Below, one piece after another: positions 11,001 to 21,798 of a stretch of DNA of 64,000 nt. This DNA is from Helianthus annuus (Eukaryota > Streptophyta > Magnoliopsida > Asterales > Asteraceae), in assembly GCF_002127325.2 (NCBI RefSeq), contig NC_035443.2:25467050-25531049 (forward strand), read 5' to 3'. Positions within the stretch are counted from its first letter, which is position 1; each line of letters begins with the position of its first letter. Position numbers and translations under genes: made by a program. The notes beneath the pieces were generated by a model. It saw nothing but the letters and a program-made list of their open reading frames with translations, was not told the origin of the DNA and did not search any database.

Positions 11001-14000
11001 TTTGACTCCACGTCATCAAAACGTTGACTTTTTTGCCACATAAGCAGTCCACATCAGAAAAAAACTAACGGGGTTAGACCTCAGATGGAAAACGTCCGAT
11101 GGGAGAAAATATATTAAAAGTTGGGACTATCACAAAACATTTCGTTAGTTGGGATTGTTGTCGGCCAATAGGTAATAGTTGAGATTATTTAAATCCAATT
11201 TTCCTAAAAAAAATAATTAAACTATATAAATTACAGACAATTCTTCAAGTTACTCCAAGAATCAAGCACTTTGGTATTCAGAGCAAACCATTGTCTCTTG
11301 AACCCTCTTCTCTTCTGTCTGATGCAAGCTCGGTTGATACCACGAGACTTTCAGAACTTTTTGTGGCTGCTGAACACGCTCTTCGTGCGACTATTTCTGA
11401 TCCTGATTTACGGAAATCTTTATCGTCTTTAGAGGAATTTGAGGTATAAGATAATACAGATCATAACAAAACGATTATGAAATGTAGAAGTTATTATAAT
11501 CTTATTTAAATGTGCTTTTAACAGAAAAAATATCTGGACCTATCAAAGGGTGCTGCTGATAACTATTATCATGCATGGTGGAAAAGGCATGGAGTCGTTT
11601 TCGACGGCGAAATTGCGTCTGTTTATTTCAAACATAAGAATTACGAACAGGCTGCGAGTTCATACGAAAAGGTTTGCGCTCTTTATTCTGGTGACGGATG
11701 GCAAGATTTGTTAGCGGATGTGCTTCCGAATCTAGCCGAGTGCCAGAAAATACTTAACGATAAGCCTGGTTACTTATCGTCTTGTGTGAGATTACTTTCG
11801 TTAGATAAAAACTTGTTCGCGGTCAAAGAACGCCAAGCGTTTCAGTCAGAACTAGTTCATCTTGCACATAGTGATATGGCTGATCCGGTCCCTTTAGACG
11901 TGTCGTCACTGATAACATATTCTGGTAATTCGGGTCCACCCGTGGAGCTTTGTGATGGGGATCCGGGTACCTTGACTGTAACTTTATGGAGTGAGTTTCC
12001 TGATGATATTTCTCTTGAATCGCTTAGTCTTACGTTGACCGCTACAAATAATGCTGATGAGCGTGTTAAGGTATAGTAAATTACTTAATTATAATTACTT
12101 TGAACTGGTAGATTTGTTAAACAAATTTCTAAAAGAAATACTGCCTTTTTTATTTATTTTATAGACGATCAAGAGCAGTGGTGTTACTATGTTGAAAACG
12201 GGTTGGAATACGATTGATCTATCGTTGCCCCCACAGAAACCGGGCTCTTACGAGTTGGGAGTTCTTACGGGGCAGATTGGTCATTTAAGATTCAGGTCTC
12301 ATGGTTTTTCCAGAGGTGGGCCAGCAAATAGACATGCTGATGATATGAGTTTTGATAAGCCTGCTAAACCTGTCTTGAAGGTAATAATCCGGTTTTTATG
12401 GGCCGAAACTAGGAGTGTGAATTTCTGACACGACCCGAAAACACGACACGAGCCTACCATGAAATTCGCGGGTTTGGGTTTAGTCTAAACGGATTCGGGT
12501 CAGTTTCAGGTTGAACCCATGAACCCGTTTATCTAAACGGGTCAGGTTCGGGTCAACCCGGTCGGGTTGGCGGGTTGACCCATTTAACCCATTTATATTA
12601 AAATTATATTTTTACAATATGTTTTATGTCATAATTTGATTAGGTGTGTAATTTTATGTCATAAATATAACTTAAAAAGGGAAATTGACATAATATTTTA
12701 TGATTTTAATGTAATTTTATTATATAAATTTGTGTTTTTTGTAGTACATGTTAATTTTAATATATTAATTTGCTGAAAAAAATTAAAAAGTAAAAAAATT
12801 CGGGTTGAATGGGTCGGGTTCGGGTCAGCCTGAGAATATTCGGGTCGGGTTCGGGTTCATGTGTATGGAACATTTTCGGGTTCGGGTCGGGTTCTGGTTC
12901 GTCTAAAATTTTCGGGTTCGGGTCGGGTTGAACCTGCTAACCCGCGAACACGACCCGTTTAGCACCCCTAGCCGAAACGATATTGAGCTGGGTTGGGTTG
13001 GCCAGAAACACTTTTTTGTTCAAATATTAGATTTTTTATGAATATTTATCAAGCCAAATATAACAAGGAAATTATAATCAAGTTTTAATGCATTAAGATA
13101 CACTTTTTTCGGACTTTTAACCCATTTCCTTTTAAGCTACTTTTTTTATAAAAAAAAATAGCTATTAGAGATAAAACATACCCCGAATCGACCCATTCGT
13201 AAGTAAACGGGTTGAAATTGTCACCTCTAATATTTTCAAATATAAAGGGCTGGCAATAGGTCATCTGTATAAGACACGACTAGACCTGTTTACTAAAAAG
13301 TACACTACGTGATTTTTTTCCTTTTAAAAAACAAATAAAATTAGTAGAATATGATCCATCATTTCTTCTTCTTGATACATAAAACATACAACTGTGTTAT
13401 AGACATGAGATATAAAGTAGTTAAACGAGTTGTATTAATGTTTAATACTTGTGTTATTCGCGTCGTCTGAGACCTGGTAAGACACGATTTGCCAGCTTGT
13501 AACATGGCTCTTTGTAAATTCATATTTTGTTCCAAATTTAGGTGTTCAAACCAAGGTCCCTTGTGGATCTATACGCAGCAGTTTCATCCGCATTATTAAT
13601 GAACAAGCCTCAGTGGGTCGGGATCGTTATCAAGCCATTAAACTACTCCCTCAAGGGTGCTCGTCTACACATTGACGTCGGGCCTGGGTTAAAGATCGAG
13701 GAGTCACGTGCCATTGAAATCGAGAAATATGCCGATAACGATAATAACAGTTCTAATTCTTCTAATATTCCCACAGAAATTTCTCAAATTAATCTTACAA
13801 ATGGTAGTATAGAGTTACCAGATTGGGCCAGCAATATAACTAGCATTTTTTGGACTCCTGTCTGTGCCATTAGTGATGGGCTGCCAAGAGGAACATCTGC
13901 AGGTTTTGGTTACACTAATGCATGTATACTTTCAATGATTTTGACTTTTGTTGACTACTTAATAATCTATTTTGATCTTGTGTAAAAGGTCACTTTCGTC

Positions 14001-16614
14001 CTGAGGTTTGGCCAGTTTTGTGACTTTCGTCCAAAGGTTTGTTTTTCTGCATCTGGATCCAAAAGGTTTGAAATCTTGCCATTTTCATGTGGCTCGTTAA
14101 CTCCATCTATTTTTCTCCGTTAAGTCATGGGTATTTCCTTCTTTTAATTAACTTAAAGAGAAATTCAGTCTTTTTCAAGGGTATTCGGTCTTTTTTCTCT
14201 TTAAGTTAACAAAAAGAAGGAAATACCCATGACTTAACGGAGAAAAATGGATGGAGTTAACAAGCTGGATGAAAATGACAAGATTTCAAACCTTTTGGAA
14301 CCAGATGCGGAAAAACAAACCTTTGGATGAAAGTCGCAAAACTGGCCAAACCTCAAGGACGAAAATGGCATTTTACTCTTCGATATTTTAGGCGTAATAT
14401 CGACTCAAAGGCCAAGCATTGCGAATGGGATGAGGACTTTAGCCCTGAAACTTGAATTCGGGGTGTCACATAATCAGATAATGAAAAGGTTCATGGGCCT
14501 CTTTGACCCTTGATTACGATAGTCAAATCATGAGTAACTCGATTAATATTGTGACTATTTACAGGACTATACCTATTCATTTCACCGACCCATTCCACGT
14601 CAGCACACGGGTCACAGACCAGGGCAGTGACGGTTCTTTGTTTTTGCAGGTCTGTTTATTAATATTTTAGAAAGGGGGCTCATAAAGGCACACCCCAAAA
14701 ATTATATTTTGACACCCTATATACAGTGGTATACAAGTATACGGCTCGTATACATATATATTGGTCGTATACTAGTAAGTGAATGTCAGAGTGTGTTTAG
14801 TTACATAAGTATACGACTCGTGTACATATATAAAGGTCGTATATAAGGCTTTTATATATGTTTATGGATCATATATAAGGCTCGTATACTATTCCTATAT
14901 GAGGCTCGTATATATGTTTATGGGTCGTATATAAGGCTCGTATACTATTCCTATATGAGGCTCGTATATATGTTTATGGGTCGTATACATATATACTGGT
15001 CGTATACTTGTGCAGCCAAACATATTCTGACATTCTCTTACAACTATACGACCATATAAATCTATATGAGTCGTATACATAATACATGATTGCTTATAAC
15101 TAGAGTTAAAAGTTTTGGTGGTTTTGCAGGTGATATTACAGTCACAGGTGAAGGCCTCATTAACCATACATGATGTTTGGTTAGATTTACAAGATGGGTT
15201 TTCTCACGCTGGACGAGGTGATGGGAGACCAACATCTGGCATGTTCCCATTGATTGTTCCTCCAGCTTCTAATTCTGGAGTTTTGTTTGGTATATCACTT
15301 GGAGCTACAACCGCCGAAGGTAATTAATTAACTATTTTTCGTATTATCTAACAGTCATTTGACAAAAAAAGTTAAAATATATTTTTTTTACCACGGAAAT
15401 GTAACTCAATCAAAAGACGTCGTTGGGGACCAAAACCACTAGAATCTCGTAATACATTGCAAATATTGCGAGGATTGATTGAGATTGACTACTCAGCCAC
15501 TTGCATCGTAACATGTGGCAAAGTCCTCATGGCCAAGTAAACAACGCATTGCCCAATCCTAGCCAATGGGGCTTTGACACGTGTCAAATTGCGACTATAA
15601 ACTGTAATATACAAAAGTATGATTTCCGTTGCCAAGTGTCAAATCATGTGTGGGCCGTGTGGCTAGCTGGTTAAAAGGTCACATCCTAGTGAATTTCGAT
15701 TTGGGGGCTTAGGTGTCACGTTATTATTGGATAATGGGTCACGTCATGATGATACTTCCGTGGCCACAACATTCTTGAGGTCGCGATGCTTGCTTTTTGA
15801 GCTCACGTGACGTCATTTGATTGGTTAAAAAGCCATGGAAATTTGTGTGATCATTTGTAACGGTAAAAGGTTATGTTGAAAACTTTAAACGATCGATCAA
15901 AATGACCATTTACGTGATTTCATACAGATGAAGGGAAAGCGGAGCATCGTGATACAATAATAAATATAAAATATGAAATATGTGGGGATAGAAATCATGG
16001 ATCCCACACCCCTATCTCTCTAAAACCCGAAGGACCCGAAAATGCCGACGTCACACCATTTTTAACATTCAGAAGTGGTCTCGTTTTACAACGGCCCGTG
16101 CAAGAACCTTTATTAGCAGTTGCATTTCTTCCTTTACCCTCAAACGGTCTCACAGTTGGTCAGCTTGTCACATTTAGATGGAGACTCGAAAGGTTGACCA
16201 GCTTTGACCTCAAGGACGAATTATTGTACGAAGTCAACGCGAATTCAAGGAATTGGATGTTTGCCGGAAGGAAACGAGGCCATGCCCCTCTCTCCTCAAA
16301 ACAAGGTGCATCCAAATTATTAGTGATAAGTCAGTTAATGGGCCGGGTTAGATACTCAGATAATCTAATCTGAGTATCTGACGTGGCCCATTTAATGATG
16401 TGAGAGAGATCTGAATAAAAGTTGTTGTATTATGATAGGTGCAAGAATTGAGATATCAATAATGTGTGTGCCACTAGCTGCTGGACATGTGCGCCCTCCA
16501 CAACTCCACTTGCCAAATGTCAATAAGGCCCATATATGCTGCAATCCAGCAGGCCCACATTTAGTGTGTGTCCTGCCTCCACCTTTGAGCTCATCATTTT
16601 GCATTCCAGCATGA
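8088..16614 (+). CDS. TRS130: TRAPPII subunit TRS130/TRAPPC10-like, 18 exons
   Basis: Encodes a large subunit of TRAPPII, the Golgi/trans-Golgi tethering complex linked to Rab-A GTPase activation, exocytosis and cell-plate formation (family knowledge). Exons: 8088-8151, 8239-8468, 8541-8719, 9251-9525, 9607-9767, 9997-10086, 10155-10316, 10561-10622, 10721-10811, 11237-11443, 11525-12070, 12165-12380, 13542-13902, 14392-14488, 14565-14649, 15130-15319, 15928-16305, 16439-16614. Every intron starts GT and ends AG. The total is 3570 nt, i.e. 1189 residues plus TGA. It starts MAHLLAQFQSIK and ends SSSFCIPA, as plant homologues do. Landmarks are VSDLWPLVKEKFEERLPFKR (about 23-42), the conserved WWKRHGVVFDGE block (exon 11) and the C-terminal domain (exons 17-18, about 1006-1189). 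It appears intact. Exon borders are predictions from conserved protein and splice consensus. Confidence 0.93.
8745..9215 (+). repeat. 27-bp minisatellite in TRS130 intron 3
   Basis: About a dozen imperfect tandem copies of a 27-bp unit built from GGTCAAAACGGG and GGGTTGGGTAATG. The unit is nine codons long, so stop-free frames run through it on both strands; they encode repeats such as GQNGPGWVI. They are intronic: exon 3 ends at 8719 and exon 4 starts at 9251. Confidence 0.9.
9789..9950. repeat. Foldback with C13 and G11 runs in TRS130 intron 5
   Basis: TACTAAATGTACCC near 9796-9809 is mirrored by GGGTACATTTAGTA near 9901-9914. Inside are a run of 13 C (9823-9835) and, after GTGTGTGTGT, a run of 11 G (9893-9903), so homopolymer arms could pair. 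A partly duplicated right side (GGGTACGTTTAGCA) suggests a small MITE that has been rearranged. Confidence 0.65.
10868..11204. mobile_element. Mutator-like MITE in TRS130 intron 9
   Basis: Long terminal inverted repeats: the left starts GGAAAAATGGATTTAAATAA and the right end reads as GGAAAATTGGATTTAAATAA on the opposite strand. Arms of about 85 bp share CCAACTATTACCTATTGGCC. The flanking 9 bp (A9 and TA8) match at 8 of 9, but in an A-rich context. There is no coding capacity. It is related in style to the element at 45588-46108. Confidence 0.75.
12410..12970. mobile_element. hAT MITE in TRS130 intron 12
   Basis: Begins TAGGAGTG and ends CACCCCTA (inverted ends, one mismatch). It is flanked by a perfect 8-bp target duplication GCCGAAAC at 12402-12409 and 12971-12978. 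The 561-bp body is rich in GGGTTCGGGTC words at both ends around an AT-rich core. No transposase is encoded, so it is non-autonomous. Confidence 0.9.
13980..14378. mobile_element. Foldback Mutator-like MITE in TRS130 intron 13
   Basis: About 190-bp arms: AGGTTTGGCCAGTTTTG near the left end is mirrored by CAAAACTGGCCAAACCT near the right. Ends are GTGTAAAAGG and CATTTTACTC. Flanking 9-mers TTTGATCTT (13971-13979) and TTCGATATT (14379-14387) match at 7 of 9, which fits an aged Mutator-type duplication. The element stops 13 bp before exon 14, so the splice acceptor lies just outside it. Confidence 0.85.
14715..15090. repeat. TCGTATA-rich imperfect tandem repeat in TRS130 intron 15
   Basis: Words such as GGCTCGTATA, GGTCGTATA and ATACGAC recur throughout. 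The clearest tandem unit is about 56 bp, starting TATACTATTCCTATATGAGG near 14885 and repeated near 14941. No coding function is seen. Confidence 0.75.
16337..16392 (+). other. Long hairpin in the last TRS130 intron
   Basis: AATGGGCC (16337-16344) pairs with GGCCCATT (16385-16392), and AGATACTCAGAT (16350-16361) pairs with ATCTGAGTATCT (16368-16379). Five-base internal loops separate the two stems and the apical loop has 6 bases. All 20 base pairs are perfect. It lies 47 nt upstream of the last exon. Confidence 0.85.
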
Positions 16615-17445
16615 TGTGTGAAAAATCTTAGTACTCTGCACTCAAGTGTACGAGCTTGTCGTTCAGTACAGAACCATAAATAATGCGATAAGATAACGAA
16701 CTGTTTGTTGGTTTGTTTGTTTTTTCTTCTATTTCAAAGTTATATGGATAACATAATAGTAGATGATTAATTGGTTCTCCATTTCAAATAGTTTTCTTAT
16801 GTCTCTTACAAGATTCCATGAGCATTTTTCGAAAACATTGACTTGCGTTGTGTATCGATGTTTTTGGAACGTTAATGACCGAATTAATACGCATCTAGAT
16901 GCACAAAATTACGTTCTTTTTAATATTTTGTTTAACGTATATGTTAGCTATTAGCATATGTATTATATGCATGAATTAAGATTGACATATAAGGAAGCTA
17001 AAGCAACTTAATGTATGAATATTTTGAGACAAGATCATGAGTCTCAATACCAAATCTCTAATTCTTTGCAACTTTTGAAAATGGGTAGGACCTGATCTTT
17101 ACTTTTGTCACATTCAAACGTTGTACAGTCAATTAAGAAAAAAAAATTGAAAATGAAGCTACCAAAGCATATTTCTTTATATCACAATTGGCTTAAGAAT
17201 TTCATTTTTAAAAGTAGACAGTTTGAATTTAAAACAACTTATTATTATTATAATAATCGGATAGTAAAACATAATCATTTAACCATATGTACCCTCACTT
17301 CCCATGAGTCACCCACTAATTATTATTTGAAAGCCATGACCCAACCTCTATGATGGGCTTTTGCATCTTTAAACATCATTTAAGACCTATGTCCCTTTAA
17401 CACACAGGCTCAACGAATTACTGATTTTTTATATACATATATAAT

Positions 17446-17476
<31 letters not shown>

Positions 17477-18990
17477 CATACATGTGTATTTTAAGCGAAT
17501 AATATGTGTTCATATAATTATAAGTTATAATTATGCACCATATGTATATAATTACATATCATATGTATATAATTATGTAACATGCATATACAGTTGCAAA
17601 CTAGTATTTAATTACGCAATGGTATGTATAAATACTTGTATAATTACGAATTGTTATGTATATAATATAATTACGCAATATACGTGGTTACACGTTGTTA
17701 TAAGCAACAATACATTAAAAATTGTTTATACTCAAATTAGTGATAACAAAATCCTCCGTTTTATGGTATAGTTCTTTTAAAAAGAGTATATAAACGTTAT
17801 TTGATTTAAAAATAATAAAAACAAACTGATATAACTAGAGGTTACCCTAAAAAGTTTCAAATTAGTAAATATTCGAAGCGGCAACTATATAACTTGCTAA
17901 AAGTAGTAAAGTCTATTCGCGCACACGTTTAAATGTTCGGCTTAAACCGGCTTGATGACAAGGGAACCTCTAACACGATTTTAGATGAAGGGTTATTATC
18001 AAAATAAAACAAAAAAAGACTGTTTAACCTACAAGCTTCTTAAGAAATTCTTTTTTTTTTATAACAAATACAAGTGCAAGAGAATATTAGGTAGAAAGGA
18101 AATGTGTTCTTTGTTTAGTTTGTAACTTTCAGGTTGTTTGAGTATTTCTGCTAATCAAACAGTAAATTTTCCATATATTGAGTAATGTTTTAAGTTAAAA
18201 ATGAACACCACAACAAGTTTTATAAAATGGATTTTTTATAAAAACAAATCAAATATATTATTTAAGATTAACTACAAAAACTTAAAAAATCTATAGAAGT
18301 TGTCATCTTTTAAAAAATTACACTAAAAAACATAAATGGTTGAACAATCGTTTATAACAAGATGTTTTCAACATGTTTTCCAAGTCTTGAAAACTTAAAT
18401 ATACACTTTGTTTGATATAAGAATTCACTAATTAGATTTCGACACACAAGTTTTCACTTTTATAAATATACCATAAATTTTGAAAATGTTCCTCAAAATA
18501 TCTGGTTAACTTTGGTGTTTTGTTAGTTGTCAGGCCTGAGTCATATGCTCACGGAAAAGGTTTGGGAAACTCAAAAAATTGTCAAAACGTATTGTGAGAG
18601 GTGTGGATCGAATAGTGGGATCGACATGATAGTCTTAGAGCATTTCAGAAGTTTTTTTCACAATATTTATCCCACATTTAACCCATCCTCTTGCACACTA
18701 AAATCTATACTGGTAAGCCATATTTAAGTGAACTAAAACATCTTTTATTCAAAAAGATGTGTAGGATTGCAAGTGAAAAAGTCTTGAATGTTCATCAAGA
18801 AAGAATTACTTGAGTGGAAATGTATGAGCATTCACATCAACGTTCATTGTGATATTCAATACACCCAAGGAGTTGATGTAAGATGAATTAGTTAGTATTC
18901 AATACACCCGTAGAACGATTAGTCTGTGTGTCTCATGTGATGATTGTTCTTTCACTACTTTTCTACATATATCTTTTAGCACACAAGTTC
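16615..18990. other. AT-rich 3' flank of TRS130 and spacer
   Basis: Contains the TRS130 3' UTR and probable polyadenylation region, then AT-rich DNA. A (CA)n(TA)n microsatellite lies at about 17445-17482. The reading frame at 18527-18727 (66 codons, with CERC) has no recognised homology and no supporting gene structure. Nothing else is assignable. Confidence 0.5.
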
Positions 18991-18998
18991 TTCATGAG

Positions 18999-19193
18999 TA
19001 GTGGCGAAGCTTGACAATGAAGACGGGAGTCGAAAACGTATATACCCAAAAAATTATATAGAACAGGAGGGTCGAAAACGTATACACTCAAAAATTATTA
19101 TACAAAAAACTACATATATAACATTACTGAGCGAAAAGTTCAGGGGGTCGGACGCCCCCCCCCTCCTCCGGCCCCTCTTAAGCTGCGCCCCTG
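18999..19193. mobile_element. Small hAT MITE, 195 bp
   Basis: A perfect 8-bp target duplication TTCATGAG flanks it (18991-18998 and 19194-19201). Termini TAGTGGCGAAGCTT and, on the opposite strand, CAGGGGCGCAGCTT are the GGCG-AGCTT type common in plant hAT elements. There is no coding capacity; a run of nine C lies near its right end. Confidence 0.85.
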
Positions 19194-19283
19194 TTCATGA
19201 GAAACTATATATTTAACAAAACATAAAATTAAAAAGATCATTAAATGATCTATATTAGTTTCTTTTTTCATAAATAATAATAA

Positions 19284-20170
19284 CTAGGATTCCGACCCGC
19301 CGCAATGCGGTGGGGATTCTTTAGTTATAACTAAGTCGATCTAGGACTCGCACGTTATGTTAAACCTGTCAAACGGCTAACAACAGACGATGTAAAAACG
19401 TTCACCCACACACGCACGTTGCGTGATGTTAACTCGCAAAATTTAGAACGAAACGTAAAAACGTTAAACCAAAGACGCGTGTTGCGATGTGTTAAGTCAT
19501 AAAATTTAGAACCAAGCATAAAGTAAAAAATTTGCGGAAGATAAAAACTATAAAGGAACAAAGTTGAAAGTAAAAAAAGTTATGAGGATAGATTGCAAAA
19601 GATATAAAGTTTTGTGTTAAAAGTAAAAAAACAAATAGTTTTGGGTTAAAGATAATTTATGAAATACTTTTGGGTGAAAAGTAAAAAAAAAATCATTTTT
19701 TTGGAAAACCCCCAAAGCCAACGTTACGACAACCATATGCATAACCATTTTTTCTTTGAAAAACCCCAAAGCACACCCCGCGTTGCGGCTAGGCGTAAAA
19801 CGGTGTCAAATAGTACTAATGTCATACAACCTTCATCGACCACCAACACTGACTCGACCTAGGATATGCGTGTTGCGACGAACCTGTCAAACATGGAAAA
19901 ATAGAGGTAAAAACGTTGAACCACGCATGCACGTTGCGTCGTATTAACTCGAAAAAATTAGAACTATACGTAAAACGAAAATTTGCGAAAGATGAAAATT
20001 AATAAGTGACAAAAGTTGTGAAGTTAAATTGCAAATAATGAAAAGTTTTGTGTTAAAGTTAAAAAAAAAACAAATTATGTAGGGTTAAAATTGCAAAAGG
20101 TAAAAACCTTTGGGTTAAAAGTAAAAAATCAACTTTTTTTTTTTGAAAAATACCCAAAGCATAATGTACA
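19284..20170 (-). mobile_element. Helitron-like element, 3' terminus on the minus strand
   Basis: Read on the minus strand the sequence ends with a GC hairpin (19296-19315, CCGCATTGCGG core), a short AT-poor spacer and CTAG followed by T at 19284. That is the hairpin plus CTRR signature of Helitrons. The body holds two diverged copies of an approximately 500-bp unit (start near 19350 and 19858) sharing phrases such as GCACGTTGCGT and AACCTGTCAAAC. The 5' TC end was not located, so the right boundary is approximate. No helicase is encoded. Confidence 0.55.
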
Positions 20171-20280
20171 ATTCATAATACACAAGTTTATATATACTCT
20201 AATTTGCAACATTTTTATGCAATAGAACTTGTACCATGTGTTTCATTTGTTGTACCACTTTAGAAGGGCTTCATGCTTTT

Positions 20281-20465
20281 TAGGAATGGCAATGGGCGGG
20301 GCTTGGGCCGGGTATTGGTAATCCCAAGTCCGTACCCGGTTGTAATTCTTTGTCCCATACCCAGCCCGTTACCCGTCGGGTATTTGTCGGGTAATTATCC
20401 GTGATTATCGGGCATACCCACGGGTATCGGGTATACCCGTTAATTTCTTAAAAATACCCGTTGGG
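20281..20465. repeat. GGGTA/TACCC-rich repeat
   Basis: Starts TAGGAATGGCAATGGGCGGG and continues with dense GGGTAT and ATACCCG words. It is the same style as 6925-7426 and is probably one end of a hAT-type MITE. No target duplication could be defined. Confidence 0.5.
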
Positions 20466-20565
20466 ACAAATGTGCAAATTTTACTTTGACGTTTATATAA
20501 TTTACTATTTTAATAACTATAACAAGATTATGACAGAAGACTTTTTTTAGGTAAAGGGTATAACA

Positions 20566-21032
20566 GAAGATTATGGTATTGTCCCTGACCTCAAGCATTA
20601 TGCTTGTGTAGTTGATTTACTTTTGCGTGCATGGGAAGAAGCTTACGTGTTTATTAGAGAAATGCCTATAAAATCAGATTGATCAATATGAATGGATAAA
20701 TGCCGGGTATTGTACACTTTTGTGTAATTTTTATGCTGATAATTGTAAATGGGATGAAGTTGCAAAGTTGAAAATGACTATGAGAGAAAAAGGGGTTATA
20801 GTTGATCTTGGGTGTGGTTGGGTGGAAGTGAAGGGGAGCATTCATGCATTTCTTACTACTGATAAGAACCATCCTTAAGGAAAAGAAATAAATTCAATTT
20901 TGAATGGCTTTTATGAAAAGATGGAAGAAATCACGTAATTTGACCATTCAAAAGCAGATGCTTTGTGTGGCCGTAGTCAAAGACTGGCTGTTGGATTTGG
21001 GCTTTTAAATACGGCTCTAGGTGTGCCTATAT
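20566..21032 (+). pseudogene. PPR-DYW protein pseudogene, 3' part, interrupted by copia
   Basis: Translation gives EDYGIVPDLKHYACVVDLL, then EEAYVFIREMPIKSD, a stop, and later KWDEVAKLKMTMREKG, DLGCGWVEVKGSIHAFLTTD and LAVGFGLLNTALGVPI. These match the last PPR, the E/E+ motifs and the start of a DYW domain of an organellar RNA-editing PLS-class PPR protein. In-frame stops and shifts show it is dead. It is cut at 21032/21033 by the copia LTR. The continuation *VTKNL is found at 36130-36147 beyond the element, where the stop sits at the position of a conserved Arg in this family (family knowledge). Upstream PPR repeats are absent. Confidence 0.85.
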
Positions 21033-21472
21033 TGTTGGATCAGTTCTGTTTAAACATAATGGAAAACATGAATAATACCTGTTACAGCAGACATGCCAGC
21101 AGAGAATCCAGTCAGAGATGCAGCCATGGAGTTTGACATGATTGTCAGGATGATCTGGTTCCTCCTTAGGGTGTAAGATTATGATGGTGATGAAACCGAA
21201 GTAGGGTAATTTCGGTTAGGGGAGAGAGTCACGAATTTCTTGATGTTAATGAGGGTTGTGATTGTGTAATGTGTGTCACCCTTTAACTCTCTAATAAGCC
21301 CCTTATTTATACACCCAAGAGGAAACCCAATTAGTTAATAAGGGTAATATGGTCCATCAACAATTACCAACTAATTATTAATAGGTTAATAAATATATTT
21401 TGATCTAATATAATATAAATGATTATATAGGCTACAAGATTAAATATTACATTTTATATATTTAATCTCACA
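21033..21472 (-). repeat. Copia 3' LTR
   Basis: 440 bp; starts TGTGAGATTAAATA and ends ATCCAACA on the minus strand. It shows no difference from the LTR at 35687-36126 on direct comparison. Confidence 0.97.
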
Positions 21473-21798
21473 TTCTCCCACTTAGCCAAGTAATCATTTA
21501 TCATGAGTATTAGGTAAGCCTGGCCAGGAGTTAACACTCATTTTAGCTTTAAACCAAGAACTATAGCAGAGAAATACAGCCGTTGAATCATCATTCGACT
21601 CAGGACCCCCATTAGTCATACTATAGCCTCAATTTAAAACCTAATAGTTACGATCAAAATATGTATAAGCCCTTTAGCGTCTGATTTGTATTTATGTTTG
21701 TCTATATGTCATTACACCGGCAGAACATATGTTAGAGACATACAAAATCAAACTGAGGAAATTTTATTAATTAAAACATAAGCTAGTACAATATGCCA

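Noticed and set aside
14895..15250. Minus-strand frames of 62 and 90 codons
   Set aside because: They lie over the TCGTATA repeat and antisense to TRS130 exon 16.
18527..18727. 66-codon frame with CERC motif
   Set aside because: Too short, no homology recognised, no supporting splice or promoter structure; noted only in the spacer entry.
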